64,000 nt of DNA from Lachnospiraceae bacterium UBA7205 (GCA_002490665.1 DKUL01000057.1:1-64000), one strand, 5' to 3'. Shown: positions 17,208-25,670, numbered from the stretch's first letter. A program made the numbers and translations. The notes: generated by a model not told the origin, from the sequence alone.

Positions 17208-18298
17208 TATACCTCGCCTCCCTTCATCCTGACTTCCGTAAAAAAGGATTCGGAGGTGATATAACCGTCCGGTCCCGATTCCACATAGTAGTCCGGCGTG
17301 CGCAACATGTCCTGATTGGGCAAAAAGTACTGCTTCTGCGCATGCTCCGACTCTGCTCCCTGAACAAGCGCATTCACCGGGCATACATTGACACACCGCA
17401 TGCAGCCCTTGCAGTGGTAATAGTCAAGCCCCTGATTGACCATCATTTCCCTGCCATTGTATTCCCCCCTGGAAAACTGGAATACCATATCGGGGCACGT
17501 CGTGTCGCACAGTCCACAGTTAATGCAGCGCTCCTTGATAAAAAGGGGAATGTAACCCTGCCGCGACGGCGACAAATCTGCGACAGCCGTATTGCCAAAG
17601 CGCGGGTTGATGCCGCCTATGGGCGCTGTCGTGTATCCCCATTCCTGACTGTCCCCGCCCTGTTTTTCTTTTCCGGAGACCGTTTCTGTGTGCAGCGCCA
17701 GCTGCCGCACCTGTGCATAACCGCCTTCCAGCCCTTTCAGGTTTCCTTCCAGTGCATCGGGATATTTTCTGCCAAGGCTGTCCCTGCAAATCTGTCGGAC
17801 ATCCTCAAGCTGCATGACTCCCATCACTTTTGCAATTGCCCCAAGCATCACCACATTGATGCGCGATTTGGACTCCATTGCAATCTGGCGGGCATTTACC
17901 ACATAGCACTCCCTGATACAATCCGGCAGTCCGCCCGACAGGTTTTCCTGCCCCTCGTCGAGCGCCACGAGAACCTTTGTCTGTGAGCCACACCCTTTCC
18001 ACACACCCGCATCCTGCATTAATGCCTGATGAAATACTGCCAGCAGATCAGGATGTACCACCGGAGCGTGTATCCTGATTTCCTTGTCCGGCAGGCAGTA
18101 ACGGATATATCCTTTCACGGGCGTCCCTGTCTTTTCCGAACCGTAGCTTGAAAACGCCGCGCTGTTCAGGTTCAGATACCTGACTGCCAGTTCCCCCAGC
18201 ATTTTCCCGCAAAGATTTGCCCCCAGTCCGCCGATACTTTCCAGCCGAATTCCAAAGTAATCCTGTTTTTCCAAAATCTGATTGATATTTTCTGCCAT
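17207..18298 (-). CDS. 2-oxoacid:ferredoxin oxidoreductase, gamma subunit with 2x[4Fe-4S] ferredoxin domain
   Basis: A 363-residue protein. Residues 1-190 are the gamma domain (LESIGGLGANLCGKMLGELA, SYGSEKTGTPVKG). After a linker a bacterial ferredoxin-like domain carries two clusters: CINCGLCDTTCP and CKGCMRCVNVCP. It passes electrons from the thiamine enzyme to ferredoxin. It is the first gene of a three-gene unit with the fused alpha-beta gene (one-base overlap) and superoxide reductase. The gamma+delta and alpha+beta fusions give a compact two-protein enzyme, between the four-subunit and the one-chain PFOR architectures. Confidence 0.88.
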   Translation of the reverse strand: MAENINQILEKQDYFGIRLESIGGLGANLCGKMLGELAVRYLNLNSAAFSSYGSEKTGTPVKGYIRYCLPDKEIRIHAPVVHPDLLAVFHQALMQDAGVWKGCGSQTKVLVALDEGQENLSGGLPDCIRECYVVNARQIAMESKSRINVVMLGAIAKVMGVMQLEDVRQICRDSLGRKYPDALEGNLKGLEGGYAQVRQLALHTETVSGKEKQGGDSQEWGYTTAPIGGINPRFGNTAVADLSPSRQGYIPLFIKERCINCGLCDTTCPDMVFQFSRGEYNGREMMVNQGLDYYHCKGCMRCVNVCPVNALVQGAESEHAQKQYFLPNQDMLRTPDYYVESGPDGYITSESFFTEVRMKGGEV

Positions 18299-18357
18299 GA
18301 CTGCCCCCTTTTGTTTTCCATTTCCGATATTACATAAATAACTACCTCAATGCCATT

Positions 18358-18933
18358 TTACCCAACAGCCCCCATCAGCGTATAGACCACCGTACCGACG
18401 ACACCGCTTCCGAAAATAATCGCGATTGCACTGGCTTTAAACTTTCTCAGTATGACAAGCGCCCCGGCAAAAATAACCAGCTCGACAATCCGGATGTCGC
18501 GCAGCACAATATCGGGCAGCTCCGCCTGGAACAGACCAAGCATCAGGATGGATGCCCCCGCCGAGGCAATCAGCGCCACGACTGCCGGCCGCAGGGAACC
18601 AAGCACAACCTGTACACCGCTGACCGTGCGGTACTTATAGTAAAAGTGCGCCAGTGTAAGGCAGATGATAAAAGACGGAATAATGCACCCCACCGTACAG
18701 ATAAGGACTCCCGGAATCCCAGCAATCCGCATTCCCACAAACGTTGCGGAGTTGATGGAAATCGGCCCCGGCGTCATTTCCGCCACCGTGATTAAGTCCG
18801 AAAACTCCTCCATGGTCATCAGCCCATGGATGTTGACAATCTGCTCCTGAATCAGCGGAATTGCGGCATACCCGCCCCCTACGCTGAACAGGCCGACCTG
18901 AATAAAAGCAAAAAATAATTTAAGTAACAGCAT
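18358..18933 (-). CDS. Chromate transporter family protein, half-size (second of pair)
   Basis: A 191-residue membrane protein with about six helices and the CHR signature near its N-terminus (FFAFIQVGLFSVGGGYAAIPLI) followed by VAEMTPGPISINSATFVG. Short-chain CHR proteins come in pairs with opposite membrane orientation that together equal one long ChrA. This gene abuts its partner without any gap. Chromate efflux is the family's known activity, but in gut anaerobes the physiological substrate is uncertain. Confidence 0.88.
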   Translation of the reverse strand: MLLLKLFFAFIQVGLFSVGGGYAAIPLIQEQIVNIHGLMTMEEFSDLITVAEMTPGPISINSATFVGMRIAGIPGVLICTVGCIIPSFIICLTLAHFYYKYRTVSGVQVVLGSLRPAVVALIASAGASILMLGLFQAELPDIVLRDIRIVELVIFAGALVILRKFKASAIAIIFGSGVVGTVVYTLMGAVG

Positions 18934-19506
18934 TTACGACTCCTTTCTTTTATTTTTAAGCGTTACAATCAAATCTGCTATCCCGATTCCAAGGCATGCA
19001 AAAATGATAATCATTGCACTCGTATCTAACAGGTATGTTGTCACAAAAGCAATCACCATCATCACGACATATAAAACGCGCCTTGTCTTCACGACATTTG
19101 TCGCCAGATTAATCACCACGTCAAAAATAACTGCCGCAACCCCTGCCCGCATGACCTGCAGTGCAGTGGCAATATAAGGATTGGTACGGAATTGGTCATA
19201 GAATAATGAAATGACTGAAATGATAACCATGGGGGGAAGAATTGTTCCGAGAATGGCTGTCAGGGAGCCGACAATCCCCGCTATCCGGTAACCAATGATA
19301 ACAGAGGCGTTGACGGGGAGCGGCCCGGGCGCAGACTGCGTAATCGCCGTCACATCCAGCATCTCATCCTCCTCGAGCCACGCAAGCTCCTCGACATATT
19401 TCTTTTTCATAAGGGATACGATGACAAAGCCACCGCCAAACGTACAGGCGCTCAATACAAACATAGAGCGAAATAAAGTCCACAATTTACTGTAATCCTT
19501 TTTCAT
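18934..19506 (-). CDS. Chromate transporter family protein, half-size (first of pair)
   Basis: A 190-residue membrane protein, paralogous to the following gene, with SACTFGGGFVIVSLMKKKYVE (read in parts) and ITQSAPGPLPVNASVIIG as the CHR hallmarks. The stop of this gene is directly followed by the start of its partner, so they are cotranscribed and probably form a heterodimer in the membrane. Upstream sits a small unrelated gene after an 86-base gap. Confidence 0.88.
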   Translation of the reverse strand: MKKDYSKLWTLFRSMFVLSACTFGGGFVIVSLMKKKYVEELAWLEEDEMLDVTAITQSAPGPLPVNASVIIGYRIAGIVGSLTAILGTILPPMVIISVISLFYDQFRTNPYIATALQVMRAGVAAVIFDVVINLATNVVKTRRVLYVVMMVIAFVTTYLLDTSAMIIIFACLGIGIADLIVTLKNKRKES

Positions 19507-19592
19507 GATTCCTCCATTTTCAAACCATCCAGCTTCTCTTTCGTATTATGCGGAGTTCTCATAAAATTTATGTATGGCGCCTGCCCTGTATT

Positions 19593-19817
19593 TTATTTTG
19601 TATGCCGGTTCAGCATCCAGCAGACACGCGCGCCGCCCATGCTTTTCTTCTTTTGAGTGGGTGTAAGCTGCCTGCATTCCAATACAAAGGTGCTGCCGTC
19701 CGTTAACTGTACCAGTATTTTATCCGACCTGTCATTCACCGCAATATCCATGATTCCCATGTTGTCCGCTTCATTTAGTAAATCAAACATCTTATCCTTA
19801 AAGTAGTTCAGCCCCAT
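19593..19817 (-). CDS. Small conserved-looking protein of unknown function
   Basis: A 74-residue protein starting MGLNYFKDKMFDLLNEAD behind GGAAAGGGG. A helical N-terminus is followed by a strand-rich middle (DIAVNDRSDKILVQLTDGSTFVLECR) and a basic tail (TPTQKKKSMGG). No membrane segment or cysteine pair. A good minus-strand promoter lies 115 bases upstream, so it is probably expressed alone. I do not recognise the family. Confidence 0.6.
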   Translation of the reverse strand: MGLNYFKDKMFDLLNEADNMGIMDIAVNDRSDKILVQLTDGSTFVLECRQLTPTQKKKSMGGARVCWMLNRHTK

Positions 19818-19930
19818 TTTAATCCCCTTTCCTATATCATTTTATACGGTCAGTCTTTCTGGCCGCCCATATGATTCGTCCCTCAGGTTCTGTATCTGCC
19901 AATATAAGACTTATTATCGTCTCTTATCAC

Positions 19931-19959
19931 ACTATACCAAGTAATATATGAAAAAACAA
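19931..19959 (-). promoter_or_regulatory. Promoter of the 74-residue protein gene
   Basis: On the minus strand TTGTTT, 17 bases, TATAGT. The rest of the 330-base gap (19818-20148) holds this promoter and the plus-strand promoter at 20071; nothing else is evident. Confidence 0.5.
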
Positions 19960-20070
19960 GGAAAACCGATTTACATGTTTCGACACCAAACGACCGATAA
20001 GACATTCTTGTAAAAATGCCCACGGCAAGGTTCCTGTAACAGTAAAACAAAGGCTTTTGGGATTTTTATG

Positions 20071-20099
20071 TTGTCAATTTATGGAAAATTTGATAGAAT
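20071..20099 (+). promoter_or_regulatory. Promoter of the small HTH regulator
   Basis: TTGTCA, 17 bases, TAGAAT, about 50 bases before the GTG start of the HTH gene. Confidence 0.6.
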
Positions 20100-20148
20100 A
20101 AAGGCGAAAATAACAAATATGTAGTCTGCCCAAGGGGAGGAATTTACT

Positions 20149-20382
20149 GTGGAAGATGAATTTGGCCATATAGAAATTAAGTTAAACGAACTGTTGAAGA
20201 AACGAGGATTAAACAAAAATAAATTATCCCATAAGGCTGAAATGAACTGGAAACAGATTGACAATTACTGCACAAACAATGTCACAAGGCTAGATGTCGC
20301 CGTCCTGTGCAAGCTGTGTACGGCACTGGACTGTGAGATTCAGGATCTCCTCGTCTTCCATCCGAATGATAAAAGAAGTTAG
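20149..20382 (+). CDS. Small Cro/CI-type HTH regulator
   Basis: A 77-residue DNA-binding protein with a GTG start; GGGGAGG stands eight bases upstream. Helix-turn-helix residues about 12-60 (LNELLKKRGLNKNKLSHKAE, then NNVTRLDVAVLCKLCTAL) resemble the YozG/SinR-like Xre fold, ending DCEIQDLLVF. It has no ligand domain. It is a single gene with its own promoter and a shared terminator, lying convergent to the Usp-fused permease. Targets are unknown. Confidence 0.85.
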   Translation: MEDEFGHIEIKLNELLKKRGLNKNKLSHKAEMNWKQIDNYCTNNVTRLDVAVLCKLCTALDCEIQDLLVFHPNDKRS

Positions 20383-20418
20383 GGCGTTCCAGGTCAGACA
20401 CACCCTAACTTCTTTTAT
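20372..20418. terminator. Bidirectional terminator between HTH gene and permease
   Basis: AAAGAAGTTAGGG and CCCTAACTTCTTT form a long stem, A-run on one side and T-run on the other, serving both converging genes. Confidence 0.85.
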
Positions 20419-20426
20419 TAATGTCA

Positions 20427-22637
20427 TTATTGGTGGATGGCATTTCTTGTCCGGTGGAGGAATCCCCTCACCCGCTTCTTTTGCAGGAAGATATCATAGC
20501 TCTTGATAATCAGCACCGAACACGCTGCCTGTTCCATAATTTTATCGGTCCGGAATCCAGTAACAACTTCCTGAATTCCCCAGTCCAGAGAAGCTCCCAT
20601 GATAATCAGGTCATACTGATCGGAAAACGCCACCACCTGCTCTATCAGGTCGCCGCTGCACACCATAATCTCCGCAGGCTGGTCAAACTTCGCCGCCGAT
20701 TTGTCGAGATACGCCCGCGTGCTCTCCACATCCTCCTCGTGGTCCACCACATTCAGCAGCGTAATTTTTGCGCCATATGCATTGGCTATCCTGTTGACAA
20801 CCTTTGCCGTCATTTTGGAATATTTCCCGCCGCCGTATGGGAACAGGATGTTTTTAAATTCCATGTCCTGTCCCTGCATCCGCAGGACACCGACATCCGC
20901 AGGCGCCTCCTGGAGCATCCGGTACGTAATGTTTCCGTGCATGTATTTTGCCAGACCTGAACCGTGCCATCCCATAATCACAAGCGGATTTTTCTCTTTT
21001 TTCACCACGGACATAATCGCGTGGAACGCATCCCTCGAGTTAATCAGCACCGGGCGCATACACGGCTCCGCCTCATATTCCTTGAGCTTCTGGACAACAA
21101 TATCCTGTACGCCCATCGACTGCATCATGATATCATAATCCGCGATTGTCAGCAGATTATCCGGAAAAACATTGACCTTCACCGGAACAACTGTCGTACT
21201 CTCCTCCGAGAGGGCAATCCTTCTGCCAAAATTCAACAGGCCATCCGCCGTTTTCGGATTCGAAACTGGAATGACAATCTCGTTCTTCCGATTGTCCTTT
21301 TTCTGCTCCTTGATTTCCGGCACATCGACAATGGAGATTCCCTTCGACGCATACTTGAGCCTTGGCATGACAAGGTAATAATAAATGATTCCGGCTCCAA
21401 TCACGGACACCGCTATTATCAGCGCCGGACGGTCGGATATGGCAAGATTGCATATCAGAAAAAGGTTCATGCCAATGCCAAGTATCGGTGTAACCGGATA
21501 AAACGGCACGCGGAATTTGCGTTCCAGTTCAGGCTTTTTCTGCCGGAAAATAATCAGCGCCACATTGACAAGGCTGTAGCCTGTCAGTGAAAAAATGCTT
21601 GTCACGGTTGAAATATGCTCCAAATCCCTGATAGTCACCGCGATAAAAACAATCACGGACGAGACGACAATCGAAAAAACAGGGGTCTTTGTCGTCCTGT
21701 TGATTGCCTTAAACAGACTTGGCAGGCGCTGGTCGCGCGCCATCGCAAAGGATGTCCGTGAAGATGCCATGACCGCCGTGTTAATCGACGAAAGCGTCGC
21801 CAGGATTCCGGCAAAGGCAAACAGGTAACCGCCTATGGTGCCGCCCATATAAACTGCCGTGTCAATCATGGGCGTGCTGGTGACTTCAGGCACCAGCTGC
21901 TGCCATGGAATAATGCCGCATCCAATGAAAAACACGGAAGTCTTTATCACAATAACCGCCGCAATCGATATCAGAATCGCCTTCGGTATCGTCTTCTCCG
22001 GCTCGATGACCTCCTCGCTCGCAGTCGTTATCAGCCCATATCCGATATACGTCATGTACAGAAAGCCCATCGCGTTGAATACCCCCGGCATCCCCTGCGG
22101 CGTGTATGGTTTCTGGTTCTCCATATCCAGGTGAAAAATACCGGCAATGACATAAACTGCCAGCAGTGCAATCAGGACTGTCGTGATGACATTCTGCAAG
22201 GTCCCGGAGCTTTTTGTCCCCTTTATGTTCGTAAGCATGACGTAGACGACAAGCAGATACGCCGCCGCCATCTTTGGGATAAACGGAAATATGTAGTTGA
22301 TAAAGTTTCCAAAACCCAGCGCAAACAATCCGCACGACATCGCGTAGCCAAGCCAGAAGCCCCAGCCGCAGATAAATCCAATAATGTTGTTGCCCGTGGC
22401 TTCCTTCACATAGACATAGCCGCCGCCCGCCTTTGGTATGACAGTCACCAGCTCTGCAAAGGACAGCCCCGTAAACACTGCCGCAATGCCTGCCAGAAAT
22501 ATGGCAAGCGATGCGCCCGGTCCCGCTGTCGCATAGCTCGTTCCTGCCAGGACAAAAATGGCAGAACCAATCATCGTGCCGATGCTAATCATGAGTGCAG
22601 AATACATCCCCAATGTTCTGTCTAACTTTTCTTTCAC
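20427..22637 (-). CDS. APC-family amino acid permease fused to universal stress protein domains
   Basis: A 736-residue protein. Residues 1-435 are a twelve-helix APC transporter (SIGTMIGSAIFVLAGTSY, FAELVTVIPKAGGGYVYVKE). The cytosolic tail holds two Usp-like units: one starting near EIVIPVSNPKTADGLLNFG, and one starting KNILFPYGGGKYSKMTAKVV and ending LIIMGASLDWGIQEVVTGF and CSVLIIKS. In such fusions Usp domains bind ATP or cyclic nucleotides and are thought to gate transport. The substrate is probably an amino acid but cannot be assigned. It stands alone, with a Nudix gene 19 bases upstream on the same strand. Confidence 0.9.
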   Translation of the reverse strand: MKEKLDRTLGMYSALMISIGTMIGSAIFVLAGTSYATAGPGASLAIFLAGIAAVFTGLSFAELVTVIPKAGGGYVYVKEATGNNIIGFICGWGFWLGYAMSCGLFALGFGNFINYIFPFIPKMAAAYLLVVYVMLTNIKGTKSSGTLQNVITTVLIALLAVYVIAGIFHLDMENQKPYTPQGMPGVFNAMGFLYMTYIGYGLITTASEEVIEPEKTIPKAILISIAAVIVIKTSVFFIGCGIIPWQQLVPEVTSTPMIDTAVYMGGTIGGYLFAFAGILATLSSINTAVMASSRTSFAMARDQRLPSLFKAINRTTKTPVFSIVVSSVIVFIAVTIRDLEHISTVTSIFSLTGYSLVNVALIIFRQKKPELERKFRVPFYPVTPILGIGMNLFLICNLAISDRPALIIAVSVIGAGIIYYYLVMPRLKYASKGISIVDVPEIKEQKKDNRKNEIVIPVSNPKTADGLLNFGRRIALSEESTTVVPVKVNVFPDNLLTIADYDIMMQSMGVQDIVVQKLKEYEAEPCMRPVLINSRDAFHAIMSVVKKEKNPLVIMGWHGSGLAKYMHGNITYRMLQEAPADVGVLRMQGQDMEFKNILFPYGGGKYSKMTAKVVNRIANAYGAKITLLNVVDHEEDVESTRAYLDKSAAKFDQPAEIMVCSGDLIEQVVAFSDQYDLIIMGASLDWGIQEVVTGFRTDKIMEQAACSVLIIKSYDIFLQKKRVRGFLHRTRNAIHQ

Positions 22638-22655
22638 TGTTATCCCGCCCTTTCC

Positions 22656-23084
22656 TTAATAACCTCGTTTTTCAGCCTCCTCCATCAATTTCGGCTGTAT
22701 GTCAGGATATGTCCAGTCCGTGGGCATATCCGCAGTGATAAAAATCTTTTCGATCTCGCTGTGCAGCTCCGGCTCAAACGCCCTGATTTCGGCAGCGTAA
22801 AGCATCCCGAAAGACTCCTCCCCGTTGAAATTGTCCTCCGCAGTGACAGAGTAGACACAGACCGGGTGTATGTCAAAATCAATCGCGCCTGTCTCCTCAT
22901 ATAGCTCCCGCTTCGCCGTGTCCAGTATCATCTCGCCCGGTTCCCTGTGACCGCCCGGTACCTCAAGTGTGTTTCTGGATTTATGCTTGCAGAAAACATA
23001 TTGCCCGTCTGTCTTCGCGATGATGACGGCAAACCGAAGCAGTCTGTCTTCCACTTCCTCGTAAAAGTTTACAACGGTATCCAT
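22656..23084 (-). CDS. Nudix hydrolase
   Basis: A 142-residue cytosolic hydrolase with a complete Nudix box: GGHREPGE, seven residues, then RELYEETGA (GX5EX7REUXEEXGU). It cleaves nucleoside diphosphate-linked compounds; substrate unknown. It lies 42 bases downstream of the PRTase-TRSP gene and 19 upstream of the permease, probably in one transcript. The upstream neighbour handles phosphoribosyl compounds, so a nucleotide-derived substrate is plausible, but this is inference. Confidence 0.88.
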   Translation of the reverse strand: MDTVVNFYEEVEDRLLRFAVIIAKTDGQYVFCKHKSRNTLEVPGGHREPGEMILDTAKRELYEETGAIDFDIHPVCVYSVTAEDNFNGEESFGMLYAAEIRAFEPELHSEIEKIFITADMPTDWTYPDIQPKLMEEAEKRGY

Positions 23085-23126
23085 TTTGCAAAACTCCTCC
23101 TTCGTGTTTCTGGTCTTGTCAGTTCC

Positions 23127-24251
23127 TTACAGTTGGCAGAAATAAACCCGTTCATTTCCGGTGGCTGCCAAGGCACAATACAGCGATTCCAATCCCACTG
23201 CCGTATCTTTCTGTGCGTCCGTAATAATGACAACCGTGTCATATTTTTGTAGGTCATAAATATATGTCGTGCGGCTGCTGTCATAAAAGCTTGACAGCTC
23301 ATATCTTGTGTGCAGCGGATAATTCTCCGCACTGCTCACGGCAATCGGGCTTCTTGTCGTCGCGTGAAAGCGGACATCCTTTCCCTGCGCCTCTATTCTG
23401 TCCGCCACATAAAGCGCAGGATACATAAACTCCTCTGTCCCAAGCACCAGTATTTTCTGCGCGCTTTCCAAATCTGCCTGTTCCGCAATATCCTGATACA
23501 GGGACGCACAAAATTTCTGATAGTCAGCCGGATGGACAATCCGCCTGGTATCCATGCGGCCGCACGTTTTTATATATCTGATGTTGTCCAGCGCACAAGA
23601 CTGATTCTGTGCGGGCGGCACGCCATCCTTACATACAACGTAGGTTCCATCATCACTACATGCATTTGCAGTTTCCGTATATGCCGCATGGTTTGTCTTT
23701 ACAAGCCAGAAAAGCGCGATTCCATAATCCTTATAAACATCCATCGCCGCTTTGTCCATCCCATTTAATATGGAAGCGACGGAAAACTTTAATTTTTCAG
23801 GATACTGCTTTTTCAGGATATCTATGATGTTGCGGATTGTTTTTCCCGTCGTGACCTCGTCCTCGACAAAAAGGATTCTGTCGATTGTCCTGAGTGCCCT
23901 GTCGATGTCATTTTTGACAAGCTTCTGTTCCGTGGCGTGGCTGTGCTCCTCCGAAAAATAAAGATATTCGGCATCCGGCACAAGCTCCCTTGTCGTCTGC
24001 ATATAGTCCACGCCAAGTTCTGCCGCCACTGCCGCGCCGATTGCCGTCGCCGTCTCCGCAAAGCCGATTACCAGAAGCGTCTCCTTTTCGTATAGCCCGC
24101 GCAGTTTGTCTGCCAGTGCGCGAAACATCGCAAGCGCTTCCCCGGGTCTTACCGGGATATGCTTTCCCTGGAGCCTGTTGACCACCAGGTAATTTCGTTT
24201 TTTGTTGTTCTCGCGTCTGGCAACCCGCACCAAATCTTGTTCTGTGTACAT
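23127..24251 (-). CDS. PRTase_2 - TRSP domain phosphoribosyltransferase (Ter-type)
   Basis: A 374-residue protein. The N-terminal type I phosphoribosyltransferase fold spans about 40-200, with the PRPP loop ILFVEDEVTTGKTIRN and the upstream VIGFAETATAIGAA. The C-terminal 120 residues (VLGTEEFMYPALYVADRIE, RFHATTRSPIAV, VVIITDAQ) match the TRSP domain. This pairing is known from tellurite-resistance (Ter) stress clusters, where it is predicted to make a nucleoside-like compound with ATP-grasp and HAD partners. Those partners are not in the window. The following Nudix gene may belong with it. Confidence 0.78.
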   Translation of the reverse strand: MYTEQDLVRVARRENNKKRNYLVVNRLQGKHIPVRPGEALAMFRALADKLRGLYEKETLLVIGFAETATAIGAAVAAELGVDYMQTTRELVPDAEYLYFSEEHSHATEQKLVKNDIDRALRTIDRILFVEDEVTTGKTIRNIIDILKKQYPEKLKFSVASILNGMDKAAMDVYKDYGIALFWLVKTNHAAYTETANACSDDGTYVVCKDGVPPAQNQSCALDNIRYIKTCGRMDTRRIVHPADYQKFCASLYQDIAEQADLESAQKILVLGTEEFMYPALYVADRIEAQGKDVRFHATTRSPIAVSSAENYPLHTRYELSSFYDSSRTTYIYDLQKYDTVVIITDAQKDTAVGLESLYCALAATGNERVYFCQL

Positions 24252-24299
24252 TCTATTTCCCTTCCGAATCCAGAATTTTCCTCTTTCCTCTTTATTATA

Positions 24300-24540
24300 C
24301 AGTCATATGCCGACTGCCACAAGAGAAAATTGTAACAGATGCGCGAAAGCTGAACTGTTAGTTACTGTTCACTCCGTTCCAGTAACAGATAAAAATCCAT
24401 GCAAAATTTGCTTCGCAAATGGATTTTTACTTGCAGGCGAAACGTTTTCTCACGTGGCTTGAAAAGCCATAATTAGCAGTAAATGCTAACTCCTGATCTG
24501 AACAGTAACAACTGTTACGAACTGTTTGCATCTATTATAA
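24300..24540. repeat. Intergenic hairpin cluster upstream of the PRTase gene
   Basis: Contains AAAATCCAT/ATGGATTTT around GCAAAATTTGCTTCGC, the same loop type as at 14485-14520, plus GTTACTGTTC/CAGTAAC and GTGGCTTGAAAAGCCATAATT elements. No coding frame of interest is present. These look like members of the dispersed repeat family seen at 14445, 27241 and 30510. Confidence 0.45.
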
Positions 24541-24547
24541 AAATTAT

Positions 24548-24576
24548 TTGACATATTCTGTTCAATTTCATACAAT
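24548..24576 (+). promoter_or_regulatory. Promoter of the type III antitoxin RNA
   Basis: TTGACA, 17 bases, TACAAT: an almost perfect vegetative promoter with no coding gene directly behind it. Confidence 0.75.
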
Positions 24577-24582
24577 AATAAA

Positions 24583-24691
24583 AGAGACGGAGTAATCCGC
24601 CCTCGAAAATATTGTTCGCTTACCGGAAGCGTCTAATAAATGTCTGGTTTGAAAATTCTAGCCTTATTACTTAGGTGATAAGGCTATTTTT
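24583..24691 (+). ncRNA. Probable type III antitoxin RNA (ToxI/CptI-like), relic
   Basis: A strong promoter is followed by about 75 transcribed bases with an AGACG/CGTCT pairing (24586-24634) and then a textbook terminator: TAGCCTTAT, loop, ATAAGGCTA, T-run (24659-24691). Fifteen bases later a broken ToxN/AbiQ reading frame begins. Promoter, short RNA, attenuating terminator and toxin is the fixed layout of type III systems, in which the RNA repeats bind and inhibit the toxin. I see at most one and a half repeat units. Identification rests on the downstream toxin relic. Confidence 0.6.
24659..24691 (+). terminator. Intrinsic terminator of the antitoxin RNA
   Basis: TAGCCTTAT and ATAAGGCTA stem with a ten-base loop and a T-run. 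In intact systems this terminator is partly read through to give limited toxin. Confidence 0.8.
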
Positions 24692-24705
24692 ACAGTGAAA
24701 ATACC

Positions 24706-24945
24706 ATGGAATACCAAGAAGGATATGTCTATCATTTAAAAGCGAATATTTTATTAAAGCAAATAATCCAAACCTCATGTAAAATAAGGAAAATGGCAAT
24801 TACCATCCAACTTTCTACTATATGTATATGCGTGATGAAAAAACAGATTTGCTTTGCCTAGTTCCTCTTGGCAGCCGTGTCGAATAATTTCAGACAATTT
24901 ATGATAAACAAATAGAAAAATATGGAAACTGTCTAACCATTATGC
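24706..24945 (+). pseudogene. ToxN/AbiQ-family type III toxin, degenerate
   Basis: Reading across frames gives MEYQEGYVYHLK, then EYFIKANNPNLM, NKENGNYHPTFYYM, RDEKTDLLCLVPLGSRVE and FQTIYDKQIEKYGNCLTIM, the N-terminal half of the ToxN/AbiQ endoribonuclease family. Lesions visible: a one-base loss after codon 12, a TAA in place of Gln between NLM and NKEN, a six-base TATATG duplication before RDEK, and a TAA in place of Lys after SRVE. The C-terminal half is missing. The toxin cannot be active. Confidence 0.8.
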
Positions 24946-24947
24946 TT

Positions 24948-25103
24948 TTACTCTTCCAGCATCTTTTTTAATTCAGCTACAAGTTCTTTTTTGATACACT
25001 CTATTTCCTTCTTAGTATGTGTGTAATAGAACGAAGGCGGGAATATTGACCCTGACGAAAGTACTCCATAACAAATTAATACATTGCATATTTTTTTGCC
25101 TTC
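24948..25103 (-). pseudogene. C-terminal fragment of an unidentified protein
   Basis: An open frame of 51 codons without a start codon ends in KKMLEE and a stop. Its sequence (ICYGVLSSGSIFPPSFYYTH, then TKKEIECIKKELVAELKK) looks like a real protein tail rather than noise. It runs against the broken toxin gene, so another sequence was joined here when the toxin lost its 3' half. I cannot name the family; an aminotransferase-like C-terminus is one possibility. Confidence 0.4.
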
Positions 25104-25211
25104 CTACTATTCAGACCAGTATAAGTGTCAGCATTTTCATTCAATATAGCATAAAATAATAGAAGCTATAACTGACACTAGATAAAACAGAAATTTATTA
25201 TGGATTAAAAA

Positions 25212-25469
25212 ATGGAACAAAAATTGAGACGCGACTGCAATATGGGTGAAAACCTTAAACAGCTACGCAAAAAGAACGGATTCTCACAAGAAAAACTATG
25301 TGCCGAATTACAACGCCGTTCCTGCGATATTGGCAGGACAACCTATGAAAAATATGAGTCGGGCGAGTTAAATATCCGTATCAGTGTACTGATACAGCTC
25401 AAAAAACTTTATAACTGCACCTATGATGACTTTTTTGCCGGTCTCGATCCTGATGAAAATACTTCATAG
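25212..25469 (+). CDS. Cro/CI-type HTH regulator of a mobile-element type
   Basis: An 85-residue protein, or 75 if translation begins at the inner MGENLKQ; neither start has a clear ribosome site. The HTH covers GENLKQLRKKNGFSQEKLCA and IGRTTYEKYESGELNIRISV, ending in CTYDDFFAGLDP. Xre proteins of this shape accompany integrative elements in Clostridia. It stands among relics of such elements and has no intact partner. Confidence 0.75.
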   Translation: MEQKLRRDCNMGENLKQLRKKNGFSQEKLCAELQRRSCDIGRTTYEKYESGELNIRISVLIQLKKLYNCTYDDFFAGLDPDENTS

Positions 25470-25475
25470 TCCAAG

Positions 25476-25670
25476 TTATGTATTAGACATCTTATTCTCC
25501 CTTTCTCCCCCGAACCAAACGTGCGGCATTCGGCTCTTTGCAAAGTTAATCCGTTCATAATTGTATTCAGATGTCCAATAGGGAAGTTCCTTCATTTTTG
25601 TCGGCTGCCGCTGTATCTCCACCCCCATTGCAATGTTATGGATGAATTTTTCCACATTTTCTAACCCCAA
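25476..25670 (-). other. Relic, possibly the 3' end of a group II intron
   Basis: An open frame of 64 codons with a TTG start exists, but its last part reads through GAGCCGAATG, CCGCA, CGTTTGGTTC and GGGGGAGAAAGGG. These resemble the two arms of a group II intron domain V hairpin (shortened in the loop) followed by a domain VI-like purine run. I therefore think the frame is not a normal gene. The intron-encoded reverse transcriptase is absent. Confidence 0.3.

Noticed and set aside
24583..24691. The short RNA first considered as a metabolite riboswitch
   Set aside because: No gene in frame follows the terminator except the broken ToxN-like toxin, and no known riboswitch consensus fits; the type III antitoxin layout explains it better.
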